Made by a program: the position numbers and the translations under genes. Under the pieces are notes generated by a model that searched no databases, was not told where the DNA came from, and worked only from the letters and a program-made list of their open reading frames with translations. Shown in pieces: positions 33,768-42,047 of a DNA stretch of 64,000 nucleotides. Source of the DNA: UBA1351 sp963677625 (lineage in GTDB: Bacteria > Bacillota > Clostridia > Lachnospirales > Vallitaleaceae); the NCBI GenBank assembly GCA_963677625.2, contig CAXXSW010000010.1, forward strand, positions 248,001 through 312,000, in the 5' to 3' direction. Position 1 is the first letter of the stretch, and every line of letters begins with the position of its first letter.

Positions 33768-35024
33768 CTATTTTAAATTCGTGGATGCTGAATGTGATTT
33801 CATTTTTTTGCCGCTTAATACCAGGACAATAAGAGAGAGAAGACCGACACTTATAGGAATATAGAATGGATTAATTTTATTTAATAATATACCTGAGATG
33901 ATGTAAGCGATAGGGTTTACTATTTTTATCATAGGTATGAGTATACCAAGAACCCTTCCCAGATACTCATCTTTAATCGATTTTTGAATAAAGGTCATTA
34001 AAGGAATATCTATCAATGATAGGATATACCCAAATACAAGCATTAAAGATGAATAATAGATAACAATAGTTAATTCACTGGCAATAATACGAGAGACGAG
34101 AGTAGGAAGGCCTATTAGAAGGACAAGAATAGATGCAAAATAAGCCAGTGGTAATAAGAGTTTGTCCCATGTTACTTTTTTAGTTATATAGTCGACTAAG
34201 AGAGCTCCACATATCATACCAATAGGCATAAGACTATTAACAACGCCAACGCCTTCTGGCTTTATGGCCAAATAATTGTTTAGAATATAAGGGAGAGGTA
34301 CAAGAATTCCTAAACTTAATTCAATATTCAATATAAGAAAAAGATAATAATACTTCATGACTTCTTTTTCGTGGACTAAATAGATACAAGCGTCTTTTAT
34401 ATCTGTAAATATAGTATTGCCTATAGGTTTGTTGCTAGGAAGAGGTTTAGAGGCTATGTGGAAGTCTATAAAGAGTTCGCTTATTCCTGATAGTAAAAAT
34501 GAGAGGCCATTAATACATATAAATAGTTCAATAGGAAGGTATGCATAAACAAGCCCACCAAAAATAGGGCCTGCAATACTGGCACCTGCCATGATTATTT
34601 GACTGATACCATTTAATCTTTGAAGTCTATTTTTCCCAATTAATTGAGGTTTTGCAGAGTCAATAGCTATTGAAAAAAAGGAGTTAAGTATATTGGTCAT
34701 GAGGGTAAGGCTGTAGATAATGATTAGACTTAATGCACTAGATTGTAGATAGTAGAACAAAATTAAATATAAGAGACCACTCATTATATCTGTTGATACA
34801 ACTATAAATTTCTTATTTATTCGGTCGGCAATAGCACCCGCAAATGGATGAATTAGAATTGTTGGTAAAAAACCAATAACTAAAGTTGTTGCAAATTGAA
34901 GACCGGAACCTGTTAAATCTAGAACATATAGACCTATTGCAAAAGTGTATATGACTGATCCTAATTGAGATACTGAGCTACCTAATGTGAAAAGTATGAT
35001 ATTCTTATTTTCTTTTGTATGCAC
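33768..35024 (-). CDS. MFS efflux transporter, MefA-like
   Basis: This 418-residue protein has twelve predicted helices and the DHA3-type loop GAIADRINKKFIVVSTDIMSG between helices 2 and 3, resembling macrolide-efflux MefA and related exporters. GTG 35024 with AGGAGG eight bases upstream is the start. A terminator-like double hairpin lies in its own leader, which would suit attenuation. Substrate is unknown; drug export is only a family-level guess. Confidence 0.88.
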   Translation of the reverse strand: MHTKENKNIILFTLGSSVSQLGSVIYTFAIGLYVLDLTGSGLQFATTLVIGFLPTILIHPFAGAIADRINKKFIVVSTDIMSGLLYLILFYYLQSSALSLIIIYSLTLMTNILNSFFSIAIDSAKPQLIGKNRLQRLNGISQIIMAGASIAGPIFGGLVYAYLPIELFICINGLSFLLSGISELFIDFHIASKPLPSNKPIGNTIFTDIKDACIYLVHEKEVMKYYYLFLILNIELSLGILVPLPYILNNYLAIKPEGVGVVNSLMPIGMICGALLVDYITKKVTWDKLLLPLAYFASILVLLIGLPTLVSRIIASELTIVIYYSSLMLVFGYILSLIDIPLMTFIQKSIKDEYLGRVLGILIPMIKIVNPIAYIISGILLNKINPFYIPISVGLLSLIVLVLSGKKMKSHSASTNLK

Positions 35025-35126
35025 TATCCTAACCTCCTATAGATGCTTGATGAATATAGTATAGTCGATAGGGTTAACACCATGACAATAGGTAAGATCA
35101 ATGCTTTTTTCTGTTTATATCAAAAA

Positions 35127-35175
35127 AGCTAGGGTTGACCCTAGTTTTTTTAACTGACCCTAGCTTTTTACATTC
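35127..35175. promoter_or_regulatory. Alternative hairpins in the divergent region
   Basis: AAGCTAGGGTTGACCCTAG can fold on itself, or AAAAAGCTAGGGT can pair with ACCCTAGCTTTTT 18 bases further on. Both lie upstream of divergently transcribed genes and one reads as a terminator in the MFS leader on the minus strand. It may be an attenuator. Confidence 0.5.
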
Positions 35176-35332
35176 GGCGTGTATAAATTGGCAATATCTT
35201 GAATAAAAAAGAATGAATTTCATCAACGAATATGCATAGACTTAAGCCTGTCTTTATTGATTAATCAATTATTTCGGAGTAGAATATACTTAAGTAATTC
35301 AAAGAAAAAATGGAATAGATGGAGGGTATGTA

Positions 35333-36937
35333 GTGAATAATGAGACAAGCTTAAACAGAAAGCATTTTGTGAAATATTCAATTGTATCATTTATAACCTT
35401 CTTCTTACTATCTTTTCTAATCTTTTTTTTAATTGAACAGGAGCTAAGAACTGGAAATTTTGAAGAATTAAAGAAAGAAGAAGAAAGAGTAGTGGAATTA
35501 GAACATGATTTTATTGGTCAAGAATTCAGTATGCTTTTAGCGGACCTCCACTATTTGCATCATGGGTTCCAGAGTGATTTATTTGATGTAAATAATTATT
35601 CAAAGATAGCGACAAATTGGGCTGTGTTTTCTACCTATAGACGTATCTACGATCAGATTAGGTTTGTAAATGCAAAGGGAGATGAAAAAATACGTATTAA
35701 CTTTGAAAGTGATAGGGGATACATTGTTCCTGAAAAAGATCTTCAAAATAAGAGTGATCGATATTATTTCACTGAAACAATTAAGTTAGAGGAAGAAAGT
35801 GTATACATTTCTCCCTTAGATCTGAATATTGATAATTATGAGATAGAAGTTCCTTATAAGCCTGTGATTAGAATTTCAACACCGCTGTATGATAAAGATG
35901 AAAATTTGCTGGGAATCATTATTTTGAATTTTAAGGCTGATACTATGTTGTCTGAATTTAGAGAACTGGCCAAAAATAGTCAGGGTGACATAATCCTATT
36001 AAATGCCGCTGGATATAGTTTATCCTCTGACAATTCAGATAATGATTGGAATTTCATGTTTGAGGAAAAAAAAGAAAATACCTTTGAAAAAGAATATACC
36101 AAGGAATGGTTTTCAATTCAGAATAATGAAGAGCAGTTTACAACTGAAAACGGCCTAATAACAGTTTCTCAGGTTGTTCTTAGGCATCGGTATAATATAG
36201 ATGAAGATCATATGAAGGACAAACGGATTAGGCTAGGGGATAATAATTGGTATATTGTTTCGATAGTTAAAAGAACCCAAGAGAATAAGAGTTATTTTGA
36301 TGATAATATTTGGGCAATATCTGTTGATATATTATCAAAGAATGCATTGTACTTCCTGATAATTACTATTGCATCTATTATTATTAGTTTTTTGCTTTAC
36401 AAAAACCGTAAAACGTATTCAAAAATCAAATTCTACTCAGAATTTGATGCCTTAACAAACGCTTTGAATAGACGAGCCGGAATAGAAAAACTTAAGGCAT
36501 TATGTCCTATTAATGAAAGACGTCGTTTTCTTGTCAGTTTGTGTTATGTAGATGTTAATGGACTTAAACAAGTAAATGATACTCTTGGTCATAAATTTGG
36601 AGACGAACTTATTAAATCTGTAGCAGCCATCATAAAAGAAATGATCAGAGAGAAAGATTTTCTTATAAGATTAGGTGGTGATGAGTTCTTGATTGTTTTT
36701 AACGGCATAGATAGTGAGATTGCTGAAAGTATTTGGCAACGAATTGTTTTGACTTATACCCACATGAATCAGGATAGTAACAGACCATACATTATAAGTG
36801 TAAGCCACGGTATAGTTGCCTTTGATAATGAAAGAAAGATGGATATAGATGAACTAATCAATGAGGCTGATGAAAAAATGTATAATGAGAAACAAGTTAT
36901 TAAAAAGAGCTTGAATGTTATTAAGTTGAAGCCTTGA
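35333..36937 (+). CDS. Membrane sensor diguanylate cyclase
   Basis: This 534-residue protein has a membrane helix at about 15-35, a Cache-like extracytoplasmic domain, a second helix near 335-355 and a C-terminal GGDEF domain (about 370-530). The active-site motif RLGGDEF is intact near residue 445 and an RxxD inhibitory site (REKD) lies five residues before GGDEF. It should make cyclic di-GMP in response to an external ligand. GTG 35333 follows GGAGG by seven bases. It ends 12 bases from the convergent response regulator gene. Confidence 0.93.
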   Translation: MNNETSLNRKHFVKYSIVSFITFFLLSFLIFFLIEQELRTGNFEELKKEEERVVELEHDFIGQEFSMLLADLHYLHHGFQSDLFDVNNYSKIATNWAVFSTYRRIYDQIRFVNAKGDEKIRINFESDRGYIVPEKDLQNKSDRYYFTETIKLEEESVYISPLDLNIDNYEIEVPYKPVIRISTPLYDKDENLLGIIILNFKADTMLSEFRELAKNSQGDIILLNAAGYSLSSDNSDNDWNFMFEEKKENTFEKEYTKEWFSIQNNEEQFTTENGLITVSQVVLRHRYNIDEDHMKDKRIRLGDNNWYIVSIVKRTQENKSYFDDNIWAISVDILSKNALYFLIITIASIIISFLLYKNRKTYSKIKFYSEFDALTNALNRRAGIEKLKALCPINERRRFLVSLCYVDVNGLKQVNDTLGHKFGDELIKSVAAIIKEMIREKDFLIRLGGDEFLIVFNGIDSEIAESIWQRIVLTYTHMNQDSNRPYIISVSHGIVAFDNERKMDIDELINEADEKMYNEKQVIKKSLNVIKLKP

Positions 36938-36949
36938 GTTTTCTGTTGA

Positions 36950-38548
36950 TCAAGCCCTACTTTTTTCTAATAAATTGTTCCGATATTCAGTTGGAGTAAC
37001 ATTTTCAAATTTTTTGAATATCTGGGTGAAATGGGAAAAATTGCTAAACCCCAAATCAAGAGCTACGACACTAATTGGTATGTTCTGATTGCGTAATAAA
37101 TCTTTTGCTACGTCCACCTTGAATTGTAAAATATAGGTTTTAATATTCTGGCCAATTTCTTTTTTGAACAGTTTTGTAAAATATTCAGGGCTTAAATGAA
37201 CATAATCAGCAACATCTTTTACAGAAAGATTCTGGGAAATGTTGTTTAAAATATACTTTTTGGCTCGTTGAACAGCATTGTTTTGGCTATCTGTTTCCAC
37301 GTGAGAAGAAATAATGGGTATAATGTAATTGACAGATTCCCTGAGAGCTTGAGTACTTTTAAAACCATCCATATAATCATTATATGAGTATTCACCGGTA
37401 AGTAAATCTACGACCTCAATATCGTGTTGGTAGGCATAAGTAAAGAAGAGCTGGGTCAACTGCTGGTGTAAATCACAAAGAGTTTTCAAATTAGTTTTAT
37501 TGATAGTAGAAATAAAATCAATATAGGATAGAATACTCTTTTGTAAAGGCTCAAATTGTTCGGAATTTAGCAGGCGTTCCCAATGAGAAAAGTTATCTGC
37601 AATGGTAAGGTATTCCTCACTAGGTTTTCTTTGATCTAGAAAATATAATCCGATTTTTTTATTAACATTGTTTTTTATGTACATATCAAGTTGGTGGACT
37701 TCCTTCCTAAGTTCTGGAAATGTACTTTGTACACCAATATAACATGAAATTTCAGGACAAATACGTTTTTTTATGTCTTCGTAGAAGTTATTAAAAACCC
37801 TTTTATCGTAATGGTTAAAGGTATTATCATTACAAAAAAGCAAAATGACAAATTGCTTGTATGGGTTAAGGGTCATTAAAAAGTAAACTGGAGGGGTGAA
37901 CTGACAAACATTCAGACTTGTATGAATATGCTTACGGATGGTTAAATCAAAAAATGCGGGATCAGTTGAAGTTGCCAAAGGATAGATATCCAAAGTCATC
38001 AATAAAATAGCTGTTTCTTCAGTGATGGGATAACCCATCTGGTTTAATAGATTAACTGATTCCTGCTTATTTCTAGGATTATGGGAGTAGAGATTTAGAA
38101 CAGTACGATCACTTAATTCAGGTTTATGTGCGTTGAAAAACAAACCGTCAAGATAATACTGCTCTTTTTTTTGATCTTGATAATACTTAGCTATGGCTCT
38201 TTCTAGAGTTTCTTCAATTTCAGGGTATGGAGCAGGTTGGACAATATAGTCAAAGCAACCACTTTGAATACTTTCTTTGGCATATGTAAAGTTAGCGTGG
38301 GATGTTAAGAGAATGCGTATAATGTCCGGATGATATTTGGCAACCCATTTAATAAGCTCAATACCATTTTCACCAGGCATTTCTATGTCAGATAGTATAA
38401 TATCTACCTTTTTATTATTAATGACGTCCTTAGCTTCTATAGTATTGGTTGCGGTTAATACCATATCAACTCCAAGCTCAGTAAAATGAATACCTTTTAA
38501 TAAGCCGTTTAATACTGTCATTTGATCATCAACAATTAGTACAATCAT
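36950..38548 (-). CDS. YesN-type response regulator, AraC output
   Basis: This 532-residue protein has an N-terminal receiver domain with phospho-acceptor D54 in ILSDIEMPG and conserved VDDQ at the start, a long linker, and a C-terminal AraC domain (about 425-528) with SPEYFTKLFKKEIG and ALDLGFSNFSHFTQIFKKF. It overlaps its kinase gene by four bases (ATGA), so they are coupled. Such pairs activate nearby carbohydrate ABC operons. The likely targets are the divergent esterase operon or the ABC/GH13 genes downstream. Confidence 0.94.
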   Translation of the reverse strand: MIVLIVDDQMTVLNGLLKGIHFTELGVDMVLTATNTIEAKDVINNKKVDIILSDIEMPGENGIELIKWVAKYHPDIIRILLTSHANFTYAKESIQSGCFDYIVQPAPYPEIEETLERAIAKYYQDQKKEQYYLDGLFFNAHKPELSDRTVLNLYSHNPRNKQESVNLLNQMGYPITEETAILLMTLDIYPLATSTDPAFFDLTIRKHIHTSLNVCQFTPPVYFLMTLNPYKQFVILLFCNDNTFNHYDKRVFNNFYEDIKKRICPEISCYIGVQSTFPELRKEVHQLDMYIKNNVNKKIGLYFLDQRKPSEEYLTIADNFSHWERLLNSEQFEPLQKSILSYIDFISTINKTNLKTLCDLHQQLTQLFFTYAYQHDIEVVDLLTGEYSYNDYMDGFKSTQALRESVNYIIPIISSHVETDSQNNAVQRAKKYILNNISQNLSVKDVADYVHLSPEYFTKLFKKEIGQNIKTYILQFKVDVAKDLLRNQNIPISVVALDLGFSNFSHFTQIFKKFENVTPTEYRNNLLEKSRA

Positions 38549-40248
38549 ATATCCTCCATTGGCAAATATATCAGTGTGCAGGCACCTCCTGCAGGTTCGT
38601 TATAAAAAGCAAACTGGAATCCCGTTTTGTATATTAACTGGATTCTTTTCTTTAAATTTGTTATTCCTACATGATAATCTTCGTACAAATCGCTTTCTTC
38701 ACAATTAAGTTTATCAAGCATGTCTTGTTCATATCCGACACCATTATCACTTAGGCGAATCTTTAAAACGTCACGTTCGTCTAAGACAGTCCTTTCGATG
38801 TGAATATTGAAGCATAACAACTTACTCGTTTGGACATTGTACTTGATGGAATTTTCTAAAAAGGTCTGAATAAGTAATGGCGGAACTTGAATGTGCATCA
38901 AGTCGTTTGAAACCTTCTGATTTAAGATGATGGGTTTAGAACGATCAAGTAATACAATGTTGTAATAGTCATTTACTTCCGCCAACTCGTCCTTTAAAGA
39001 AACAAGTTTAAGATTGTCATGAAAAATATATCGTAAATGGTTAGAAAAGGCCATAATCATAAATTGCATTTTTTCGTATTCTTTGCTTTCTAGCATGCTA
39101 TAAAGACTCTTTAAACAATTGATAAAAAAATGGGATTTAGTTTGCAGTTGATAGTATTGTAACATAGCATGATTCTTTGCATCTTTTTCAAGATGGTTTT
39201 CTTTTTCAAGCATGATTTTTTGGTGAACTAAGTTACTTAAAGCTTCATTGATTTTCTGGAACTCTATAATATTACTCCTGTTTTTTTCTAAGAAGAGGCC
39301 AATATCGTTTTGTTCTAAAGATTCAGCTGCTGAGCTAATCTGATTAATAGGATAACTCAAAATGTTCCTAAAGGAGAGTAACATAACGATAAATAGAATG
39401 GAAAAAACAATAAACATCAGTAGAATAGAGAAAACGGATACTCGGAAATATAGCCAGAGATACTTTGTTGGCATAATGCTGGCAATGGATATATCGGTGT
39501 TCTCAATAGGTGATATGTAAACTAATGGTTGCTTTAAAAAGGACTTATGATCGGTAAGAGATTCTACAGAGATATTCATTTCCTCCATTTCTTTCTGATT
39601 AGATAGAACCTCATCTTGATTAAAAAAGCAGATTTGCATCTGTTCATTTTCTGAGGAGTTATAATCCTGAGGGGCAAAAAAGTTCAAATCTATAAAGGAA
39701 CAAATATACAAGCCATTATACTGAGATGCGTTCATTAAAACAGAAAAATAGTCATTTGAGTATGTCTGCCATTTGCCTAAGGATGTGACATCGGAAGAAA
39801 GTAGGTATGCTTTTAGTTCTTCTTTAAAGTCATAGCAATACTTGGCATATTTGGAAGGAAAGAGGGAGCCATATTGGTACATGGAAATATTATCTTCTTC
39901 ATCAAAAATAAGTATAGCTCCATAGGGTGTCACTTCGCTTTTTATAATATTATGCATGTTATATTCATAGATTATTTTTTGGTTGTCATTATAATAGCCA
40001 GTACTTAAAAGTTGGAAAGCTTTATCATTATAGCACATGTTTAGATTGAAATTGGCAATTTCAGACATTTCAGTTTGCAACGTGTAGGTATAGATATTAC
40101 TGGATAATTGATTACTGTATTCGATCTGCTGTATACCTGTCCAATATGAAAAACCTCCAAAAAGAATCAGGCTAAAAAGAGAAATAATGAGTAAGATGAG
40201 TAGATTCCTAGTGAAAATCTTTTGTATTGAGTAGTGTTTTTCTTTCAT
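38545..40248 (-). CDS. YesM-type sensor histidine kinase
   Basis: This 567-residue kinase has membrane helices at about 15-35 and 270-295 enclosing an external sensor region, then a HAMP-like segment, a His_kinase domain with the phospho-histidine in KSHFFINCLKSLYSM, and an ATPase domain with NSIKYNVQ, LSDNGVGYE and GITNLKKRI. In the family the histidine lies in QxxPHFLYN; here PHFLYN is replaced by SHFFIN. It phosphorylates the YesN-type regulator with which it overlaps. A repeated operator-like sequence lies 10 bases upstream. Confidence 0.93.
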   Translation of the reverse strand: MKEKHYSIQKIFTRNLLILLIISLFSLILFGGFSYWTGIQQIEYSNQLSSNIYTYTLQTEMSEIANFNLNMCYNDKAFQLLSTGYYNDNQKIIYEYNMHNIIKSEVTPYGAILIFDEEDNISMYQYGSLFPSKYAKYCYDFKEELKAYLLSSDVTSLGKWQTYSNDYFSVLMNASQYNGLYICSFIDLNFFAPQDYNSSENEQMQICFFNQDEVLSNQKEMEEMNISVESLTDHKSFLKQPLVYISPIENTDISIASIMPTKYLWLYFRVSVFSILLMFIVFSILFIVMLLSFRNILSYPINQISSAAESLEQNDIGLFLEKNRSNIIEFQKINEALSNLVHQKIMLEKENHLEKDAKNHAMLQYYQLQTKSHFFINCLKSLYSMLESKEYEKMQFMIMAFSNHLRYIFHDNLKLVSLKDELAEVNDYYNIVLLDRSKPIILNQKVSNDLMHIQVPPLLIQTFLENSIKYNVQTSKLLCFNIHIERTVLDERDVLKIRLSDNGVGYEQDMLDKLNCEESDLYEDYHVGITNLKKRIQLIYKTGFQFAFYNEPAGGACTLIYLPMEDI

Positions 40249-40257
40249 AGTTTCCTC

Positions 40258-40273
40258 TGTAAACGTTTGACAT
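40258..40273. promoter_or_regulatory. Operator-like repeat, copy 1
   Basis: TGTAAACGTTTGACAT, a near-palindrome around a central CG of the kind bound by LacI/GalR/CcpA proteins. It lies between the kinase start codon and its likely minus-strand promoter. An identical 16-mer occurs at 40379. Confidence 0.65.
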
Positions 40274-40378
40274 ATAGTGGATTTGATTATTGGTAAATAT
40301 AACTAAAATATACAAAATGTATATATCTATATTATATGAAATAACGATAAAAGTCAATAAAATGTAAAAAAAACAAAA

Positions 40379-40416
40379 TGTAAACGTTTGACATTATGAA
40401 AAAGTGCTGATATACT
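40379..40416 (+). promoter_or_regulatory. Esterase-operon promoter with overlapping operator, copy 2
   Basis: TTGACA (40388-40393), 17 bases, TATACT (40411-40416) is a near-perfect promoter. The 16-mer TGTAAACGTTTGACAT (40379-40394) covers its -35. A LacI-family repressor encoded at 51295 within the island is the obvious candidate to bind here. Confidence 0.8.
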
Positions 40417-40446
40417 TTTTTATAAAAGAGAAAGGTGGGTAAAGCG

Positions 40447-41214
40447 ATGGCTTTTATAGAAATGAATGCACTATCTACAATATTGTGCGGTTCCTTTAGT
40501 GCGAAGGTGTTTTTACCGGAAATGGATAAGTTACATTTAGATGATGACGGACATGAAAAGAAATATCCGGTACTTTGGCTTTTGCACAGCGAAGGAGGAA
40601 CTGCCTTAGATTGGTTGACCACTCCTGCAGAAAAATGTGCAGCAGAGAATGGAATATTTATTATAGCACCGGATGTGCAGCATACCATGGGAAGCAATAT
40701 GGAATATGGACCAAAGTATGAGTTTTTTTTATCAAAGGAATTTCTAGGTATTTGTAGGAACAATTTTCCAATATCAGAAAAACTTGAGGAAAATTGGATT
40801 GGCGGAGTTGGGACCGGCGCATATGGAGCTGTAAAAGCGGCTATAAAACATCCAAATGTATTTTCTGCATGTATAGGAATGGATGGAATCTTTGACATAG
40901 ATAAGATATGCAAGAAAGCTATGAATAATGAGCCTACCGGAATACATCATGATGAAGAGTCTTTAAAAGCTGTTTTTGGAGATATTTCTCATTTTAATGG
41001 AAGTGAACATGACTTATATACCTTGGCAGATAAGTGTGATACAGGTAGATTTTATTTTACAGGGGGAAAAATTACTGCCTATAGTAAAGAGGCTATTAAG
41101 TTGGTGTCAGCATTAAAGGAAAAAGCGACTTATGTGGAAACAGAAGAAGAAGCAATTGATTTTACTTGCATGACAACGATGAAAAAAGCAGTTGTATGGC
41201 TTTGTGACAAATAG
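40447..41214 (+). CDS. Esterase-family protein lacking the catalytic triad
   Basis: This 255-residue protein aligns along its length with the EstA/esterase-D-like proteins next to it, but where they have GFSMGGYG it has GVGTGAYG, so the nucleophile serine is glycine (G122). The usual acid-residue loop (GQEDTHY in the neighbour) reads GGKITAYS, and the final His-Trp motif is gone. It should therefore be inactive as an esterase and may bind a partner or ligand instead. ATG 40447 follows AAAGGTGGG. It is the first gene behind the LacI-type promoter. No signal peptide. Confidence 0.85.
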   Translation: MAFIEMNALSTILCGSFSAKVFLPEMDKLHLDDDGHEKKYPVLWLLHSEGGTALDWLTTPAEKCAAENGIFIIAPDVQHTMGSNMEYGPKYEFFLSKEFLGICRNNFPISEKLEENWIGGVGTGAYGAVKAAIKHPNVFSACIGMDGIFDIDKICKKAMNNEPTGIHHDEESLKAVFGDISHFNGSEHDLYTLADKCDTGRFYFTGGKITAYSKEAIKLVSALKEKATYVETEEEAIDFTCMTTMKKAVVWLCDK

Positions 41215-41226
41215 GAGGAAATCTTA

Positions 41227-42036
41227 ATGGCAAATTTTAGGTTGTATTATTATTCAGAAGCCCTTCGGATGAAAGTAGGAGTGAATGTTATCATTCCGGA
41301 AAATACCTGGGGACATTCTCTCGCAGATAGACCTCAAGGCTATCAGTATCCTGTTTTATGGTTACAATCTGGAGGAGGATTTGATTATACTGATTGGCAA
41401 AGGTATACTGCCTTGGAGCTTTATGCGGCTGAGGCTGGAGTTGCAGTGGTTTGTAGTGGAACATATGCATCGGGTTATATGGACACCAAACATGGAGATT
41501 TTAAATATTTTACTCAATTATCGATTGAAACACCAAAGGTCGTACGTCATCTATTCCCCTTGTCGGATGACCCCAAATTTAACTATATCGCAGGTTTTTC
41601 AATGGGTGGTTATGGAAGCCTAAAATGGATGCTTCGTGATCCGGAAAAATTTGCAGCCTTTGGCTTATTTTCAGGGGTAAAGAATGTAGTGGATGTCATT
41701 CCAGAGGTTGAAGATAATACAGATAGTTTTTATATGTTTGCAGCAGGGTTTGGTGATAGGGCCAATGTTGTTAATACGGAAGATGATGTGTGTTATATGC
41801 TTAAAAAGCAAAAAGCAGCCGGTAAGAAATTTCCGAAAGGATATATAGCAACTGGGCAGGAAGATACTCACTATAAAGATAATGTGGAATTTATGGACAT
41901 TTATGAATCCATGGGATTAGAGTTTGAAAGAATCATAGACCATGGTAGGCATAACTGGGAGTATTGCGATAAACATGTGAAGAAATTTTTGGATTGGTTA
42001 GATATTAAAGGGACATATCAAAGAGAGTTAGAATAG
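41227..42036 (+). CDS. Cytoplasmic esterase, EstA/esterase-D-like
   Basis: This 269-residue alpha/beta-hydrolase has the nucleophile S125 in GFSMGGYGS, the acid region ATGQEDTHY near 212 and the histidine in HGRHNWEYCD near 246. It belongs to the PF00756 esterase group that includes tributyrin esterase and feruloyl esterases. No signal peptide is present, so imported esters are the substrate. AGGAGGAAAT precedes ATG. It lies 12 bases after the triad-less homologue and 11 before the first CAO-tail paralogue, in one operon. Confidence 0.9.
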   Translation: MANFRLYYYSEALRMKVGVNVIIPENTWGHSLADRPQGYQYPVLWLQSGGGFDYTDWQRYTALELYAAEAGVAVVCSGTYASGYMDTKHGDFKYFTQLSIETPKVVRHLFPLSDDPKFNYIAGFSMGGYGSLKWMLRDPEKFAAFGLFSGVKNVVDVIPEVEDNTDSFYMFAAGFGDRANVVNTEDDVCYMLKKQKAAGKKFPKGYIATGQEDTHYKDNVEFMDIYESMGLEFERIIDHGRHNWEYCDKHVKKFLDWLDIKGTYQRELE

Positions 42037-42047
42037 GAGGTATTACA

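Noticed and set aside
40332..40913. 193-residue minus-strand ORF
   Set aside because: Antisense to the promoter and first esterase-like gene; composition is a reverse-frame shadow, with no ribosome site or recognisable domain.
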